Source: an uncultured Prevotella sp. | Lineage (GTDB): Bacteria; Bacteroidota; Bacteroidia; Bacteroidales; Bacteroidaceae | Length of the DNA stretch: 64,000 nucleotides | Assembly (NCBI GenBank): GCA_900315545.1 | Contig: OMZM01000005.1 | Location: forward strand, 1-64,000 | Reading direction: 5' to 3' | In this document: positions 8,467 to 18,961 of the stretch, piece after piece | How positions within the stretch are numbered: position 1 is the first letter of the stretch | Layout: every line of letters begins with the position of its first letter | Position numbers and translations under genes: made by a program | Notes under the pieces: model-generated | Told to the model about the DNA's origin: nothing | The model's database searches: none | Seen by the model: only the letters and a program-made list of their open reading frames with translations

Positions 8467-9810
8467 TTAGTATGCAGACACACCTCCTGCGTTGTTGCGT
8501 GTACGTCCAGAGTTAAGCAGTCCGTCATAATGGCGCATCATCAAATGACTCTCAATTTGCTGCAGTGTATCAATAACTACACCAATGAGAATGAGAAGAG
8601 ACGTACCACCATAGAACTGTGCAAAGCCCTGCTGCACGTTCAGCAAGCCTGCAAATGCCGGCATTATAGCAATGAATGCTATGAAGAGTGAACCTGGGAA
8701 AGTAAGACGAGTCATCACTGTATCAATGTAGTTCTCTGTATCTTTTCCTGGTTTAACTCCTGGTATGAAACCGTTGTTACGCTTCATGTCCTCTGCCATC
8801 TGATTAGGATTGAGAGTAATTGCTGTATAGAAATATGTGAATGCAATAATAAGAAATGCAAATACAACATTATACAACAGACTCGTATGATCCATCAGTG
8901 AACGGAAAATAGCATTCGTATTGTCAGTAGAATACTGCACGATTGCCAATGGTATGAACATGATTGCCTGAGCAAAGATGATAGGCATCACATTGGCAGC
9001 AAACAGTTTCAGAGGAATGTACTGACGTGCACCGCCATATTGCTTATTGCCCACTACACGTTTGGCATACTGTACTGGTATTTTTCTGACACCCTGTACC
9101 AACAGAATGGCTGCACATACAACAGCGAAGAGAATCAGTATCTCAACGATGAACATCACCAATCCACCACCAGAGATAGCAGTGAAACGTGAAGTTACTT
9201 CCTGTATGAAAGCCTGTGGCAAACGTGCAATGATACCAATCATAATAATGATGGAAATACCGTTGCCGACACCCTTGTCTGTGATACGTTCACCCAGCCA
9301 CAGGACAAACATACTGCCCGCAGCCAAGATGAATGTTGAAGGGATTGCAAACATTGGCCAACTTAAGCCGTCTGCTATTGCGTTTCCAGACTGAACATTT
9401 AAGTTTATCAGATAAGTTGGTGCCTGGAAGAGCAAGATAGCCACTGTCAATATTCTGGTATACCAGCTTATTTTCTTACGGCCACTTTCTCCCTCACGCT
9501 GCATCTTCTGAAAATAAGGAACAGTCACTGCCAGCAGCTGCATCACAATAGAAGCAGAGATATATGGCATGATTCCCAATGCAAATATTGACGCATTGGC
9601 AAACGCACCACCCGAGAACATGTCAAGGAGAGACATCAGTCCACCTTCTGTTTGTGAATGCAGATTTTCCAAACTGGACGGGTCAATGCCAGGAAGTACG
9701 ACAAATGATCCGAAACGATAAATTGCAATAAACAGGATAGTGATGAGGATTCGCTGGCGCAAATCCTCCACTTTCCAACAGTTTCTTAGTGTCTCTATAA
9801 ACTTTTTCAT
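8467..9810 (-). CDS. secY: Preprotein translocase subunit SecY
   Basis: SecY is the channel of the Sec translocon in the inner membrane. It has 447 residues with about ten hydrophobic segments, the plug-region motif FGSFVVLPGIDP, GIGNGISI-like text (KGVGNGISIIIMIGI) and the conserved loop RRVVGNKQYGG-type sequence. It follows rplO by 4 bp. Confidence 0.98.
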   Translation of the reverse strand: MKKFIETLRNCWKVEDLRQRILITILFIAIYRFGSFVVLPGIDPSSLENLHSQTEGGLMSLLDMFSGGAFANASIFALGIMPYISASIVMQLLAVTVPYFQKMQREGESGRKKISWYTRILTVAILLFQAPTYLINLNVQSGNAIADGLSWPMFAIPSTFILAAGSMFVLWLGERITDKGVGNGISIIIMIGIIARLPQAFIQEVTSRFTAISGGGLVMFIVEILILFAVVCAAILLVQGVRKIPVQYAKRVVGNKQYGGARQYIPLKLFAANVMPIIFAQAIMFIPLAIVQYSTDNTNAIFRSLMDHTSLLYNVVFAFLIIAFTYFYTAITLNPNQMAEDMKRNNGFIPGVKPGKDTENYIDTVMTRLTFPGSLFIAFIAIMPAFAGLLNVQQGFAQFYGGTSLLILIGVVIDTLQQIESHLMMRHYDGLLNSGRTRNNAGGVSAY

Positions 9811-9814
9811 TTAC

Positions 9815-10261
9815 TTAAATTTGTGTTGTTGTACCACCAAGAGCCTCGATAGCCTCTTTTGCTGTCTTAGAAAATGCGTGTGCCTCAACTTCAAGCTTAG
9901 TTTTCAATTCACCGTTACCGAGAATCTTAACTAACTCCTTGCCGTTTGTCAGACCCGCTGCTTTCAACTCAGCAATTCCTATCTTTGCAACATTCTTCTT
10001 CTCTGCAATAGACTGAAGAGTAGAGAGGTTTACTGCAAAGTATTCCTTGTGGTTTATGTTCTTAAAACCAAATTTTGGCAATCTACGCTGTAATGGCATC
10101 TGACCACCTTCGAAACCAATCTTTTTCTTATAACCAGAACGAGACTTGGCACCCTTATGACCTCTTGTAGAAGTACCTCCAAGTCCAGAGCCTGGTCCAC
10201 GACCAATTCTACGACGTGAGTGTGTTGAGCCTTCAGCTGGTTTCAAATTATGTAATTTCAT
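9815..10261 (-). CDS. rplO: 50S ribosomal protein L15
   Basis: L15 is a late-assembly 50S protein. Its 148 residues begin MKLHNLKPAEGSTHSRRRIG, followed by the Gly/Arg-rich segment GRGPGSGLGGTSTRGHKGAKSRSG typical of the family and the FEGGQMPLQRRLPKFGF motif. It sits between rpmD and secY. Confidence 0.99.
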   Translation of the reverse strand: MKLHNLKPAEGSTHSRRRIGRGPGSGLGGTSTRGHKGAKSRSGYKKKIGFEGGQMPLQRRLPKFGFKNINHKEYFAVNLSTLQSIAEKKNVAKIGIAELKAAGLTNGKELVKILGNGELKTKLEVEAHAFSKTAKEAIEALGGTTTQI

Positions 10262-10291
10262 TGTCTTTCAATTTAAAAATTATTAGACTTA

Positions 10292-10468
10292 TTATTCTAC
10301 AACTTTCACCAGATGGTGAACCTTACGAATCATTCCTCGAAGACTTGGAGTATCCTCATGCTCTACAACCTGTGAAATCTTGCGTAGTCCTAAAGCCTGA
10401 AGGGTTCTTTTCTGGTCAATAGGCTGACCTATCTTACTTTTAATCTGCTTAATCTTTATTGTTGCCAT
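10292..10468 (-). CDS. rpmD: 50S ribosomal protein L30
   Basis: This short gene (58 residues) reads MATIKIKQIKSKIGQPIDQK..., with TLQALGLRKI and MIRKVHHLV, the L30 signature. It fills the interval between rpsE and rplO, as expected in the spc operon. Confidence 0.97.
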   Translation of the reverse strand: MATIKIKQIKSKIGQPIDQKRTLQALGLRKISQVVEHEDTPSLRGMIRKVHHLVKVVE

Positions 10469-10479
10469 AGTAAATCTCC

Positions 10480-10992
10480 TTATCCTCTAAATACTTTTTC
10501 CATACTGATACCACGATCGTGAGCTACAGTGTAAGCATCACGCATCTCGCTAAGTGCTAATATTGTAGCCTTAACAAGATTGTGAGGATTAGACGAGCCT
10601 TTTGACTTTGCCAAGACATCCTTGATGCCTACGCTCTCCAGAACGGCACGCATAGCACCACCTGCCACCATACCGGTACCGGCAGCTGCTGGTTTGAGGA
10701 AAACTTGTGCTCCGCCAAACTTCATTTCCTTCTCGTGAGGTATCGTTCCGTTTACGACGGGAACCTTAACCAAGTTCTTCTTAGCCGACTCAACACCCTT
10801 TGCGATTGCAGCAGTTACTTCGCCAGCCTTGCCAAGTCCCCATCCGATAACTCCATTTCCATCTCCGACAACGACGATGGCTGCAAATGTAAATGTACGA
10901 CCACCTTTTGTTACCTTTGTTACACGGTTGATTGCAACAAGACGGTCTTTCAGTTCTACATCACTATTTATTTTTACTCTATTCATTGCCAT
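10480..10992 (-). CDS. rpsE: 30S ribosomal protein S5
   Basis: S5 contributes to decoding fidelity and mRNA unwinding. Its 170 residues contain the double-stranded RNA-binding-type N domain ([21 protein letters not shown]) and the C domain with [20 protein letters not shown]. It sits between rplR and rpmD. Confidence 0.99.
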   Translation of the reverse strand: MAMNRVKINSDVELKDRLVAINRVTKVTKGGRTFTFAAIVVVGDGNGVIGWGLGKAGEVTAAIAKGVESAKKNLVKVPVVNGTIPHEKEMKFGGAQVFLKPAAAGTGMVAGGAMRAVLESVGIKDVLAKSKGSSNPHNLVKATILALSEMRDAYTVAHDRGISMEKVFRG

Positions 10993-10998
10993 AATCGT

Positions 10999-11343
10999 TT
11001 AAAATTTAAGTCCACCCTTACGCGCAGCATCAGCCAGTTCCTTTACGCGACCATGATAGAGATATCCATTACGGTCGAATACTACTGACGTTATTCCAGC
11101 TTCGAGAGCCTTCTTAGCCACTAATTCGCCAACTTTCTGAGCCTGTTCTTTCTTCGGCATGGTTTCCATTCCGAGAGAAGATGCTGTAGCAAGTGTAGAA
11201 CCTGTTAGGTCATTAATTATTTGAACGTATATTTGCTTGTTTGAACGGAAGACGCTCATGCGAGGACGTTCATTTGTACCGTTCACCTTTTTACGAATTC
11301 TGTATTTAATCTTTATTCGTCTTTCTTCTTTCTTTGTTGTCAT
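10999..11343 (-). CDS. rplR: 50S ribosomal protein L18
   Basis: L18 binds 5S rRNA in the central protuberance. Its 114 residues include [20 protein letters not shown] and the C-terminal [20 protein letters not shown], both diagnostic. It lies 21 bp after rplF. Confidence 0.99.
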   Translation of the reverse strand: MTTKKEERRIKIKYRIRKKVNGTNERPRMSVFRSNKQIYVQIINDLTGSTLATASSLGMETMPKKEQAQKVGELVAKKALEAGITSVVFDRNGYLYHGRVKELADAARKGGLKF

Positions 11344-11364
11344 AATTGCAATTTTTATTACATA

Positions 11365-11931
11365 TTATTTAGCCGCAGCTGTTTTTCCAGACTTTCTGCG
11401 AATAACCTCACCTTGGAACAAAATACCTTTTCCTTTATAAGGTTCCGGCTTACGGAAAGAACGAATTTTTGCACATATAAGTCCGAGTAATTGCTTGTCA
11501 CAAGACTCTAACATCAAAAGAGGGTTCTGATTTCGTTCTGATTTCGTTTCAACCTTAACCTCTTTAGGCAGTTGGATGAAAATAGGGTGTGTATAACCGA
11601 GTGCAAACTCAATAAGGTTTCCCTGATTTGAGACACGGTAACCAACACCTACGAGTTCAAGAGTTTTCTTGAAACCTTCGCTTACTCCAACGACCATATT
11701 GTTCACGAGAGAACGATAAAGTCCGTGAAAAGCTTGTTTCTGCTTAATGTTTACAGGACTCTTTTCGTCTATTTCGAAAGTGATGTGTCCGTCCTCAACC
11801 TTCATTATGATAGAAGGGTCAATCTTCTGAGATAATTCTCCTTTTGGACCTTTTACGCTAACGATGCCGTCATTCTGAGTAATTGTTACTCCAGAAGGGA
11901 TACTAATTGGTAATTTTCCTATTCTTGACAT
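11365..11931 (-). CDS. rplF: 50S ribosomal protein L6
   Basis: L6 sits near the factor-binding site of the 50S. I chose the ATG giving MSRIGKLPISIPSG (188 residues), which matches the family start. A longer frame reaching 15 codons upstream would overlap the 3' end of rpsH and begin with non-family sequence. The C-terminal motif KPEPYKGKGI is present. Confidence 0.98.
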   Translation of the reverse strand: MSRIGKLPISIPSGVTITQNDGIVSVKGPKGELSQKIDPSIIMKVEDGHITFEIDEKSPVNIKQKQAFHGLYRSLVNNMVVGVSEGFKKTLELVGVGYRVSNQGNLIEFALGYTHPIFIQLPKEVKVETKSERNQNPLLMLESCDKQLLGLICAKIRSFRKPEPYKGKGILFQGEVIRRKSGKTAAAK

Positions 11932-11947
11932 AAAAATATCCTCCCAA

Positions 11948-12343
11948 TTAATAAACGTAGCAAAGCACCTCGCCACCTATTTTCAGTTCTGAGGCTTCTT
12001 TGTCTGTCATTACACCTTTGGATGTAGATATTATTGCAATACCCAATCCGTTAATTACTCTCGGCATGTCCTTATAACCAGTGTATTTTCTAAGACCTGG
12101 GGTAGATACTCTCTTCAAAGACTTGATTGCGTTGGTCTTAGTTACAGGATCATACTTCAAGGCAACCTTGATGCTGCCCTGTGGTCCATCTTCTATGAAT
12201 TTGTAATTCAAGATGTAACCTTTTTCAAAAAGAATCTTTGTGATTTCTTTTTTCAAGTTAGAGGCAGGAATCTCGACAACACGATGGTGTGCCATGATAG
12301 CGTTTCTCAGCCTCGTTAAATAATCTGCTATTGGATCTGTCAT
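11948..12343 (-). CDS. rpsH: 30S ribosomal protein S8
   Basis: S8 is a primary 16S-binding protein and, in E. coli, the spc-operon repressor. Its 131 residues start MTDPIADYLTRLRNA and end with GIAIISTSKGVMTDKEA...GGEVLCYVY, the conserved C-terminal domain. Confidence 0.99.
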   Translation of the reverse strand: MTDPIADYLTRLRNAIMAHHRVVEIPASNLKKEITKILFEKGYILNYKFIEDGPQGSIKVALKYDPVTKTNAIKSLKRVSTPGLRKYTGYKDMPRVINGLGIAIISTSKGVMTDKEASELKIGGEVLCYVY

Positions 12344-12402
12344 TTTATAAAAGTTTAATTAATCGGGACACCCCCGACAATATTAAAAATATGTTCTGTT
12401 TA

Positions 12403-12705
12403 CTACCAGCTTGCTTTCTTTACTCCTGGAATAAGGCCTGCAGAAGCCATTTCCCTGAACTGGATACGAGAAAGTCCGAACTGGCGGATGTATCCCTTTG
12501 GACGTCCTGTTATCTTGCAGCGATTGTGCAGACGTATAGGGTTCGCGTTTTTAGGAATACTTTGCAATTTTCTTGCAGCTTCATAAGCTTCAGCTGGATC
12601 CTCAGCCGTTGCAATGATTTTTTTCAAAGCAGCACGTTTTTCAGCATAACGAGCAACTAATTTTGCACGCTTTACCTCACGGGCTTTCATTGATTCTTTT
12701 GCCAT
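12403..12705 (-). CDS. rpsN: 30S ribosomal protein S14 (zinc-free type)
   Basis: S14 belongs to the 30S head. This 100-residue form contains [20 protein letters not shown] and [18 protein letters not shown]. It lacks the two CxxC pairs of the short zinc-binding form, so it is the long C-minus type. It lies 5 bp after rplE. Confidence 0.99.
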   Translation of the reverse strand: MAKESMKAREVKRAKLVARYAEKRAALKKIIATAEDPAEAYEAARKLQSIPKNANPIRLHNRCKITGRPKGYIRQFGLSRIQFREMASAGLIPGVKKASW

Positions 12706-12710
12706 ACAAT

Positions 12711-13265
12711 TTAATCGTTTTTGTCGTTTTTGAATGGTAGACCGAATGCTTTCAGAAGTTCATAACCCTCTTCGTCTGTCTTTGCAGATGTTACGAAAGT
12801 GATATTCATACCCTGTATGCGGTCAACTGTATCAATATTGATTTCTGGGAATATAATCTGTTCCTGGATACCTAAGGTATAGTTTCCACGTCCATCAAAT
12901 TTGCTTTCTATACCTTTGAAGTCGCGGATACGTGGCAGAGCGATGCGTACAAGTTTCTCGAGGAATTCGTACATGCGCTCACGACGTAGAGTAACCATTA
13001 CTCCAATAGGCATCTTCTTGCGAAGCTTGAAGTTTGCAACGTCTTTCTTAGAGAATGTTGCTACTGCCTTCTGTCCGGTGATGGCAGTTATTTCGTTGAT
13101 AGCAACATCTATGATCTTCTTATCTTGTGTGGCATCGCCCAAGCCCTGATTTACAACAATTTTCTTTAATACAGGAACCTGCATTGTTGATCTGTAGTTA
13201 AACTGCTTTTTCAGAGCGGGAGCAATTGTCTCAACATAAGTTTTCTTTAACTGAGCTGTATTCAT
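12711..13265 (-). CDS. rplE: 50S ribosomal protein L5
   Basis: L5 binds 5S rRNA and contacts the P-site tRNA. Its 184 residues include [39 protein letters not shown] and [14 protein letters not shown]. The ATG overlaps the rplX stop by one base, implying translational coupling. Confidence 0.99.
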   Translation of the reverse strand: MNTAQLKKTYVETIAPALKKQFNYRSTMQVPVLKKIVVNQGLGDATQDKKIIDVAINEITAITGQKAVATFSKKDVANFKLRKKMPIGVMVTLRRERMYEFLEKLVRIALPRIRDFKGIESKFDGRGNYTLGIQEQIIFPEINIDTVDRIQGMNITFVTSAKTDEEGYELLKAFGLPFKNDKND

Positions 13266-13582
13266 TATTTAATGTCCTCCCCTGATTTTTTAGCAACTCT
13301 TATCACATTCTTTCCTTCTTTTCTGACAGACACGCGTGTCGGCTTTCCGCTCTTCGGATCTATCAGACTCAGGTTAGAGATGTGGATTGGAGCTTCAACT
13401 TTTACTATACCACCCTGAGGGTTCTGGGCTGATGGCTTGGTGCTTTTAGAAACCATGTTGACGCCTTCTACTATTGCGCGCTGTTTCTCTACAAGCACTT
13501 TCAGCACTTTACCTGTCTTGCCCTTGTCTTCTCCTGCAAGAACATAGACAGTATCGTCTTTCTTTATACGTAACTTGTTCAT
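13265..13582 (-). CDS. rplX: 50S ribosomal protein L24
   Basis: L24 initiates 50S assembly. Its 105 residues carry the KOW motif in [23 protein letters not shown] and the family segment [22 protein letters not shown]. It lies between rplN and rplE. Confidence 0.99.
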   Translation of the reverse strand: MNKLRIKKDDTVYVLAGEDKGKTGKVLKVLVEKQRAIVEGVNMVSKSTKPSAQNPQGGIVKVEAPIHISNLSLIDPKSGKPTRVSVRKEGKNVIRVAKKSGEDIK

Positions 13583-13608
13583 TACTAATCTTATTTCTTA
13601 TTTAACAA

Positions 13609-13974
13609 TTAGAGAACCTCAGGTGCTAAAGACACGACTTTCATGTTTACTGCACGGAGTTCGCGCGCTACTGGTCCAAAGATACGGCTTCCACGAATTT
13701 CGCCTGCGTTGTTCAAGAGTACGCATGCGTTGTCGTCGAAACGTATGTATGAGCCGTCTGCACGACGAATTTCCTTCTTTGTGCGAACTACCAAAGCCTT
13801 AGATACTGCACCTTTTTTCAAATCACTTGATGGGATGACATTCTTTACAGAAACGACTATCACATCACCCACACTTGCATAGCGACGGCGTGTTCCGCCC
13901 AGTACACGGATGCACAAAGCTTCGCGAGCGCCGCTGTTATCACATACAGTAAGTCTTGATTCTGCTTGTATCAT
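13609..13974 (-). CDS. rplN: 50S ribosomal protein L14
   Basis: L14 forms an intersubunit bridge and binds the silencing factor RsfS. Its 121 residues start [20 protein letters not shown] and contain the signature [25 protein letters not shown] in full. Confidence 0.99.
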   Translation of the reverse strand: MIQAESRLTVCDNSGAREALCIRVLGGTRRRYASVGDVIVVSVKNVIPSSDLKKGAVSKALVVRTKKEIRRADGSYIRFDDNACVLLNNAGEIRGSRIFGPVARELRAVNMKVVSLAPEVL

Positions 13975-13976
13975 AA

Positions 13977-14234
13977 TTACTTAGCTTTTTCTATTATTTG
14001 TACTAATCTCCATCTCTTGGTTTTGCTCAAGGGACGAGTCTCCATAATGAGAACTGTGTCGCCGACATTAGCCTCATTCTTCTCATCGTGTGCATGGTAT
14101 TTCTTTGTTTTCTGCACGAACTTACCATACATTGGGTGCTTTTCCTTAAACTTAGCTGCTATAACAATGGTTTTATCCATTTTGTTGCTAATAACTACAC
14201 CCTGTCTTACTTTTCTTAAATTTCTTGTTTCCAT
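13977..14234 (-). CDS. rpsQ: 30S ribosomal protein S17
   Basis: S17 is a primary 16S rRNA-binding protein. I chose the ATG giving [21 protein letters not shown] (85 residues), which fits the family. An ATG three codons upstream (MVQMETRN) is possible but less likely. The C-terminal motif [20 protein letters not shown] is clear. It lies 2 bp before rplN. Confidence 0.97.
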   Translation of the reverse strand: METRNLRKVRQGVVISNKMDKTIVIAAKFKEKHPMYGKFVQKTKKYHAHDEKNEANVGDTVLIMETRPLSKTKRWRLVQIIEKAK

Positions 14235-14245
14235 CTGAACCATTG

Positions 14246-14440
14246 TTATTTATTAAGTTCTCTCTGTCGAAGTTCTGTCTTCATACGCGCGATTTCACGA
14301 CGAGTGGCCTTAATCTGCGATGGATTCTCCAAAGGAGCGATAGTGTGGTTAATCTTCATCTGACGAAGTTTCAACTCTTCTCCTTCTATTCTCTCAACCA
14401 AGTCTGTGGTTTCGAGTTTTTTAATTTCATTCATCTTCAT
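14246..14440 (-). CDS. rpmC: 50S ribosomal protein L29
   Basis: L29 lies at the exit-tunnel rim. This 64-residue helical hairpin protein contains [20 protein letters not shown] and [19 protein letters not shown]. It lies 3 bp after rplP. Confidence 0.98.
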   Translation of the reverse strand: MKMNEIKKLETTDLVERIEGEELKLRQMKINHTIAPLENPSQIKATRREIARMKTELRQRELNK

Positions 14441-14443
14441 TGC

Positions 14444-14872
14444 TTAAGCATTTTTATCGTAATCACGTCTAACAACAAATTTAGTTTTCACAGGCAATTT
14501 CTGTGCACCCAGTCTGAGAGCTTCCTTTGCTACGTCGAAGCTTACTCCTTCGACTTCGAAGAGGATTCTGCCCGGAGTTACAGGTGCTACCCATCCTGCT
14601 GGGTCTCCCTTACCTTTACCCATTCGGACGTCTGCCGGCTTTCTGGTTATAGGCTTATCTGGGAAGATACGTATCCACACTTGTCCTTCACGGTTCATGT
14701 AGCGGTTTACTGCCACACGCGCTGCTTCTATCTGACGGCTGTCAATCCACTTTGCCTCAAGTGTCTTTATTCCAAATGAGCCAAAAGCCAACTGTGTGCC
14801 TCTGTGTGCGTTACCCTTATTGCCACGACCATCTTGTGGTCTTCTATATTTTACTCTTTTTGGCTGTAACAT
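14444..14872 (-). CDS. rplP: 50S ribosomal protein L16
   Basis: L16 contacts the A-site tRNA elbow. Its 142 residues start [20 protein letters not shown] and contain [25 protein letters not shown] and [20 protein letters not shown]. It sits between rpsC and rpmC. Confidence 0.99.
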   Translation of the reverse strand: MLQPKRVKYRRPQDGRGNKGNAHRGTQLAFGSFGIKTLEAKWIDSRQIEAARVAVNRYMNREGQVWIRIFPDKPITRKPADVRMGKGKGDPAGWVAPVTPGRILFEVEGVSFDVAKEALRLGAQKLPVKTKFVVRRDYDKNA

Positions 14873-14886
14873 AATCGATTTCAGAT

Positions 14887-15618
14887 TTAACGGTTATTGT
14901 TTCTTTTGCGATTACCTCTGCCTGGACGTCCGCCGTTTCCACGTCCGCCGTTGCTGTGTTTCTCCTGTGAGAAGTTAGGTGTCAGGTCGCGTTCTCCGTA
15001 CACCTCTCCACGACAGATCCAAACCTTGATACCGAGCAGACCTACCTTTGTGAGGGCTTCAGCTTGACAGTAATCTATATCAGCACGGAAAGTATGCAGA
15101 GGTGTACGTCCTTCCTTATACATTTCCTTGCGTGCCATTTCAGCGCCATTCAGACGTCCTGTTATCTGGACTTTAATACCTTCTGCACCTGAACGCATCG
15201 TGTTAGCAATAGCCATCTTGATAGCGCGTCTGTAGGCTATCTTGCCTTCTACCTGACGTGCTATGTTGTTTGCTACGATGGTGGCATCTAAATCAGGTTT
15301 CTTTACTTCGAAGATATTTATCTGAATGTCTTTCTTGTAGAGTTTTTTCAACTCTTCCTTCAGTTTGTCGACATCTTGTCCGCCTTTTCCAATGACGACG
15401 CCCGGACGAGCGGTGCAGATAGTGATGGTAACAAGTTTCAAAGTTCTTTCAATGACAATCTTAGAAACGTTTGCCTTAGGAAGACGCTCGTTAAGATATT
15501 TTCGGATTTTCATGTCTTCAACGATGTTGTCTCCGAAGTTTTTGCCACCAAACCAACTTGAGTCCCATGGTCTGATATAACCAAGACGGTTGCTTATTGG
15601 ATTAACTTTCTGTCCCAT
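14887..15618 (-). CDS. rpsC: 30S ribosomal protein S3
   Basis: S3 lines the mRNA entry channel and has helicase activity with S4 and S5. Its 243 residues contain the KH domain ([21 protein letters not shown]) and the C-terminal GVKVWI-like segment [19 protein letters not shown]. The last ~25 residues form a Gly/Asn/Arg-rich basic tail. Confidence 0.99.
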   Translation of the reverse strand: MGQKVNPISNRLGYIRPWDSSWFGGKNFGDNIVEDMKIRKYLNERLPKANVSKIVIERTLKLVTITICTARPGVVIGKGGQDVDKLKEELKKLYKKDIQINIFEVKKPDLDATIVANNIARQVEGKIAYRRAIKMAIANTMRSGAEGIKVQITGRLNGAEMARKEMYKEGRTPLHTFRADIDYCQAEALTKVGLLGIKVWICRGEVYGERDLTPNFSQEKHSNGGRGNGGRPGRGNRKRNNNR

Positions 15619-15623
15619 ACTTA

Positions 15624-16028
15624 TTATTTTTCGTCATTAGTTTTTGAATCAACAAACAAAGTAACGTGGTTGCTACGCTTGCGTATTCTGTATCCACGTC
15701 CCTGAGGCGCCGGCCTCATTCTTTTCATTGTAACGCCTTCATCAACGAATACCTTAGTGATGTAAAGTTCTCCGTCTTCTGCTTTTCTGTCATTCTTCAC
15801 TTCCCAGTTAGCGATTGCCGAGCGCAGCAGTTTTTCCACGTTTGCAGCAGCCTGCTTTTTTGAGAATCTGAGAACGCCAAGAGCACGGTTTACTTCCATT
15901 CCACGTATGAGGTCTACTACGTAGCGCATCTTTCGCGGAGACGAAGGCACACCTTTTGCTTTTGCAAAGTAAAGGTTTTTGCGGGCTTCTTTCAGTTTTT
16001 CTGCCCTAATATGTTTTCTTGCTCCCAT
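15624..16028 (-). CDS. rplV: 50S ribosomal protein L22
   Basis: L22 lines the nascent-peptide tunnel constriction. Its 134 residues include [21 protein letters not shown] and the hairpin loop [20 protein letters not shown], the part that reaches into the tunnel. It lies 5 bp upstream of rpsC. Confidence 0.99.
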   Translation of the reverse strand: MGARKHIRAEKLKEARKNLYFAKAKGVPSSPRKMRYVVDLIRGMEVNRALGVLRFSKKQAAANVEKLLRSAIANWEVKNDRKAEDGELYITKVFVDEGVTMKRMRPAPQGRGYRIRKRSNHVTLFVDSKTNDEK

Positions 16029-16065
16029 TATTATTCTGTTTTTAATTCAATGGATGATAACCTGT

Positions 16066-16332
16066 TTATTTCTTGTTACCTGCATGGCCACCGAACTTGC
16101 GTGTAGGAGAGAATTCTCCGAGCTTGTGTCCTACCATGTTTTCTGTAATATAAACAGGAATAAATTTATTTCCGTTATGCACTGCAACTGTATGTCCCAC
16201 GAAGTCGGGAGATATCATTGATGCTCTAGCCCATGTCTTAACAACGTTCTTCTTGCCACTTTCGTTCATGGCGTTGATTTTCTTTTCAAGCGACACGTTG
16301 ATATATGGTCCTTTTTTTAATGAACGACTCAT
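16066..16332 (-). CDS. rpsS: 30S ribosomal protein S19
   Basis: S19 is part of the 30S head and the bridge to the 50S. Its 88 residues start [19 protein letters not shown] and contain [20 protein letters not shown] and the ending [14 protein letters not shown]. Confidence 0.99.
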   Translation of the reverse strand: MSRSLKKGPYINVSLEKKINAMNESGKKNVVKTWARASMISPDFVGHTVAVHNGNKFIPVYITENMVGHKLGEFSPTRKFGGHAGNKK

Positions 16333-16352
16333 AATTTATTCTTCTTATCAGA

Positions 16353-17177
16353 TTATTTTTTTGCTCTTTCGATAATATACTTGTTAGAAAGCTTCTTCGG
16401 TGAGCGTGTCTTAAGTCCCTTGGCATACAAGCCCTTGCGTGAGCGTGGATGTCCTCCAGACTGACGTCCTTCACCACCACCCATTGGGTGATCGTGCGGG
16501 TTCATTACTACACCTCTGTTGTGTGGGCGGCGTCCGAGCCAGCGGCTGCGTCCTGCCTTACCTGAGCGCTCGAGAGCGTGGTCAGAGTTTCCTACACTTC
16601 CTATAGTAGCCTTACATGCACTAAGGATTTTGCGTGTTTCTCCCGATGGGAGCTTTATTACGCAATAACTGCCTTCACGAGAAGTCAACTGAGCAAAATT
16701 ACCAGCCGAACGAACGAGCAATGCGCCCTGTCCCGGACGTAATTCGATGTTGTGAATTACTGTACCTACAGGGATGTTTGCCAGTGGCAGGGTGTTTCCG
16801 ATTTCGGGTGCTGCCTCAGCGCCTGACATCAGTGTTGTGCCAACCTGCAATCCGTTAGGAGCAATAATGTAACGTTTTTCACCATCAGCGTAGAAAAGCA
16901 ATGCGATGCGAGCCGAACGGTTCGGATCGTATTCAATTGTCTTCACTACTGCTGGTACACCATCTTTCTCACGTTTGAAGTCGATAAGACGATACTTTCT
17001 CTTGTGTCCGCCACCTCTGTAGCGTACTGTCATCTTACCAGTGTTGTTACGTCCACCTGTTGAACGTTTTCCGAAAACGAGAGACTTCTCTGGCACGGAT
17101 GCAGTAATATCCTCGAACGTGCCAATAACTTTGTGTCTTTGTCCCGGTGTTACCGGTTTTAATTTTCGTACTGCCAT
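16353..17177 (-). CDS. rplB: 50S ribosomal protein L2
   Basis: L2 is essential for subunit joining and peptidyl transfer. Its 274 residues show the RNA-binding core and the conserved [19 protein letters not shown] segment with the functionally important His. It precedes rpsS in the S10-type order. Confidence 0.99.
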   Translation of the reverse strand: MAVRKLKPVTPGQRHKVIGTFEDITASVPEKSLVFGKRSTGGRNNTGKMTVRYRGGGHKRKYRLIDFKREKDGVPAVVKTIEYDPNRSARIALLFYADGEKRYIIAPNGLQVGTTLMSGAEAAPEIGNTLPLANIPVGTVIHNIELRPGQGALLVRSAGNFAQLTSREGSYCVIKLPSGETRKILSACKATIGSVGNSDHALERSGKAGRSRWLGRRPHNRGVVMNPHDHPMGGGEGRQSGGHPRSRKGLYAKGLKTRSPKKLSNKYIIERAKK

Positions 17178-17182
17178 TTTAT

Positions 17183-17476
17183 TTAAATATTGCTATAAAA
17201 ATCAATAGTTTCACCTTCCTTGAGGGTTACGATAGCCTTCTTGAAAGCGTTTTTCTGTCCTTTAACAAGTCCTGCTCTTGTGTAGCGCGACATGCGTTTG
17301 CCTGCGTAGCGGCATGTGTTTACGTCTACCACTGTAACCTGGTACATGTCCTCGACTTCTTTCTTGATCTGGAGCTTATTAGCATCAGGACGAACGATAA
17401 ATCCGAATCTGTTTGGGAATTTATCTGTTATTTTTGTCATCTTCTCTGTTATCAGAGGTTTTATTATGAATGCCAT
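17183..17476 (-). CDS. rplW: 50S ribosomal protein L23
   Basis: L23 forms the docking site for trigger factor and SRP at the tunnel exit. Its 97 residues contain [27 protein letters not shown] and the [15 protein letters not shown] loop. It lies 5 bp before rplB. Confidence 0.98.
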   Translation of the reverse strand: MAFIIKPLITEKMTKITDKFPNRFGFIVRPDANKLQIKKEVEDMYQVTVVDVNTCRYAGKRMSRYTRAGLVKGQKNAFKKAIVTLKEGETIDFYSNI

Positions 17477-17494
17477 GTTTCTGTTCTCCTTTTC

Positions 17495-18124
17495 TTATTT
17501 GTTTAAGAGTCCGTCGATTTGCGCCAAAGAGTTTTCGGTCATGACAAGCACGTCTGCGTTCAAGACTTTGTAAGCGTTGAGCAGTGCTGCCTGCATAACT
17601 TCCACTCGCTGCAAGTTACGAGCTGACAAATATACATTATTATTACCTTCTGGCAAAAGGAAGAGCATTTTCTTGCCGTCGATTTTAAGATTTTTTGTGA
17701 TATTTACAAATTCTTTAGTCTTTGGCGTTTCCATATTGAAGTCTTCGACTACCAATATTGCGTTTTCCTGTGCCTTGTATGAAAGTGCAGACTTGCGAGC
17801 AAGTGCCTTTACTTTCTTGTTAAGTTTAAATCTGTAGTCGCGTGGTCTTGGTCCGAATACGCGTCCACCTCCGCGCAGTAGTGGAGAGTTGATATCACCA
17901 TGACGTGCTCCACCGCCACCTTTCTGACGTCCGAGTTTTCTTGTAGAACCAGCATGTTCACTTCTTTCCTTAGCCTTAGCTGTTCCCTGACGCTGGTTAG
18001 CGAGATACTGCTTTACGTCAAGATAAAGAACATGATCATTAGGCTCAATACCGAAGATGGCATCATTCAGGACAACCTTTCTGCCGGTTTCCTGACCGTT
18101 GATATTTAATATATTAACTTCCAT
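17495..18124 (-). CDS. rplD: 50S ribosomal protein L4
   Basis: L4 forms part of the tunnel and in E. coli represses the S10 operon through its leader. Its 209 residues include the loop motif [26 protein letters not shown]. Its ATG overlaps the rplC stop by one base. Whether it binds the structured leader seen upstream of rplC is unknown. Confidence 0.99.
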   Translation of the reverse strand: MEVNILNINGQETGRKVVLNDAIFGIEPNDHVLYLDVKQYLANQRQGTAKAKERSEHAGSTRKLGRQKGGGGARHGDINSPLLRGGGRVFGPRPRDYRFKLNKKVKALARKSALSYKAQENAILVVEDFNMETPKTKEFVNITKNLKIDGKKMLFLLPEGNNNVYLSARNLQRVEVMQAALLNAYKVLNADVLVMTENSLAQIDGLLNK

Positions 18125-18738
18125 TACTTATTAATTAAAACGGTTGAACCCTTACATCCGGCAACAGAACCCTTTACGAGAATAAGGTTGTGCTCCGGTA
18201 TTACTTTTAACACTTTCAAGTTCTGTGTCGTTACTCTCTCGTTGCCCATGTGTCCGCCCATTCGCATTCCTTTGAACACCTTTGCTGGGTAAGAACAAGC
18301 ACCGATAGATCCCGGCTTGCGTGCGCGGTCGTCCTGTCCGTGAGTACTCTGACCGACACCGCCGAAGCCGTGACGCTTCATTACACCTTGAAATCCTTTA
18401 CCTTTAGAAGTGCCTACTACGTCAACGAATGCTGCATCGTTGAAGATTTCGACAGAAATAGTATCACCGAGGTTGTATTCCTCGTCAAACTTGAACTCAG
18501 CCAAGTGCTTTTTCGGTGTTGTACCAGCTTTCTTGTAGATTCCCATCATAGGCTTGGTAGTGTTCTTCTCCTTTGCCTCGCCGAAACCTAACTGAACAGC
18601 CTTGTAACCGTCTTTCTCTACGGTTTTAACCTGAGTTACAACACAAGGACCGGCTTCGATAACAGTGCACGGTACATTCTTACCGTCGGCACTGAAAACG
18701 GATGTCATTCCGATTTTTCTTCCTATTAATCCTGGCAT
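18124..18738 (-). CDS. rplC: 50S ribosomal protein L3
   Basis: L3 is an early 50S assembly protein near the peptidyl transferase centre. Its 204 residues start [20 protein letters not shown] and contain [19 protein letters not shown] and [13 protein letters not shown]. Unusually it heads the operon here: rpsJ, its normal upstream neighbour, lies 7.7 kb away beyond an island of secreted-protein genes. Confidence 0.99.
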   Translation of the reverse strand: MPGLIGRKIGMTSVFSADGKNVPCTVIEAGPCVVTQVKTVEKDGYKAVQLGFGEAKEKNTTKPMMGIYKKAGTTPKKHLAEFKFDEEYNLGDTISVEIFNDAAFVDVVGTSKGKGFQGVMKRHGFGGVGQSTHGQDDRARKPGSIGACSYPAKVFKGMRMGGHMGNERVTTQNLKVLKVIPEHNLILVKGSVAGCKGSTVLINK

Positions 18739-18782
18739 TTCAGTTTAGAAATTTAATTATTAATTATTTGTTTTGTTATTTT

Positions 18783-18838
18783 CTCTTTTTAAGTGCTTCC
18801 TGCCCCTGTCCGATGCCATAATTTGCACTTAAAAAGAG
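18783..18838 (-). ncRNA. Candidate structured leader of the rplC operon
   Basis: The ~185-nt untranslated leader contains a perfect 14-bp inverted repeat, CTCTTTTTAAGTGC and GCACTTAAAAAGAG, around a 28-nt loop. No U-run follows the 3' arm, so it is not a simple terminator. Position and size suggest an autoregulatory ribosomal-protein leader, but this is inference. Confidence 0.55.
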
Positions 18839-18930
18839 CGACTGAAACTACTTCCAAACTGAAGGCTAAGTTACTCTCTGTCAGTGTATTGTTAGCATAC
18901 GAGCCAGCGCAATACGCACTTTAGCGGGTG

Positions 18931-18961
18931 CAAAGGTAAGCATTTTTTCTCTACCCACCAA
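18931..18961 (-). promoter_or_regulatory. Promoter of the rplC-rplQ operon
   Basis: The minus strand has TTTGG, then 20 bp, then TACCTTTG, a very good Bacteroidetes promoter. Transcription would start near 18924, leaving a leader of about 185 nt. This explains how the operon is expressed although it is detached from rpsJ. Confidence 0.75.

Noticed and set aside
11365-11976. Longer rplF reading frame with the start MARCFATF
   Set aside because: Those 15 extra codons overlap the rpsH 3' end and are not L6-like. MSRIGKLPI is the normal start.
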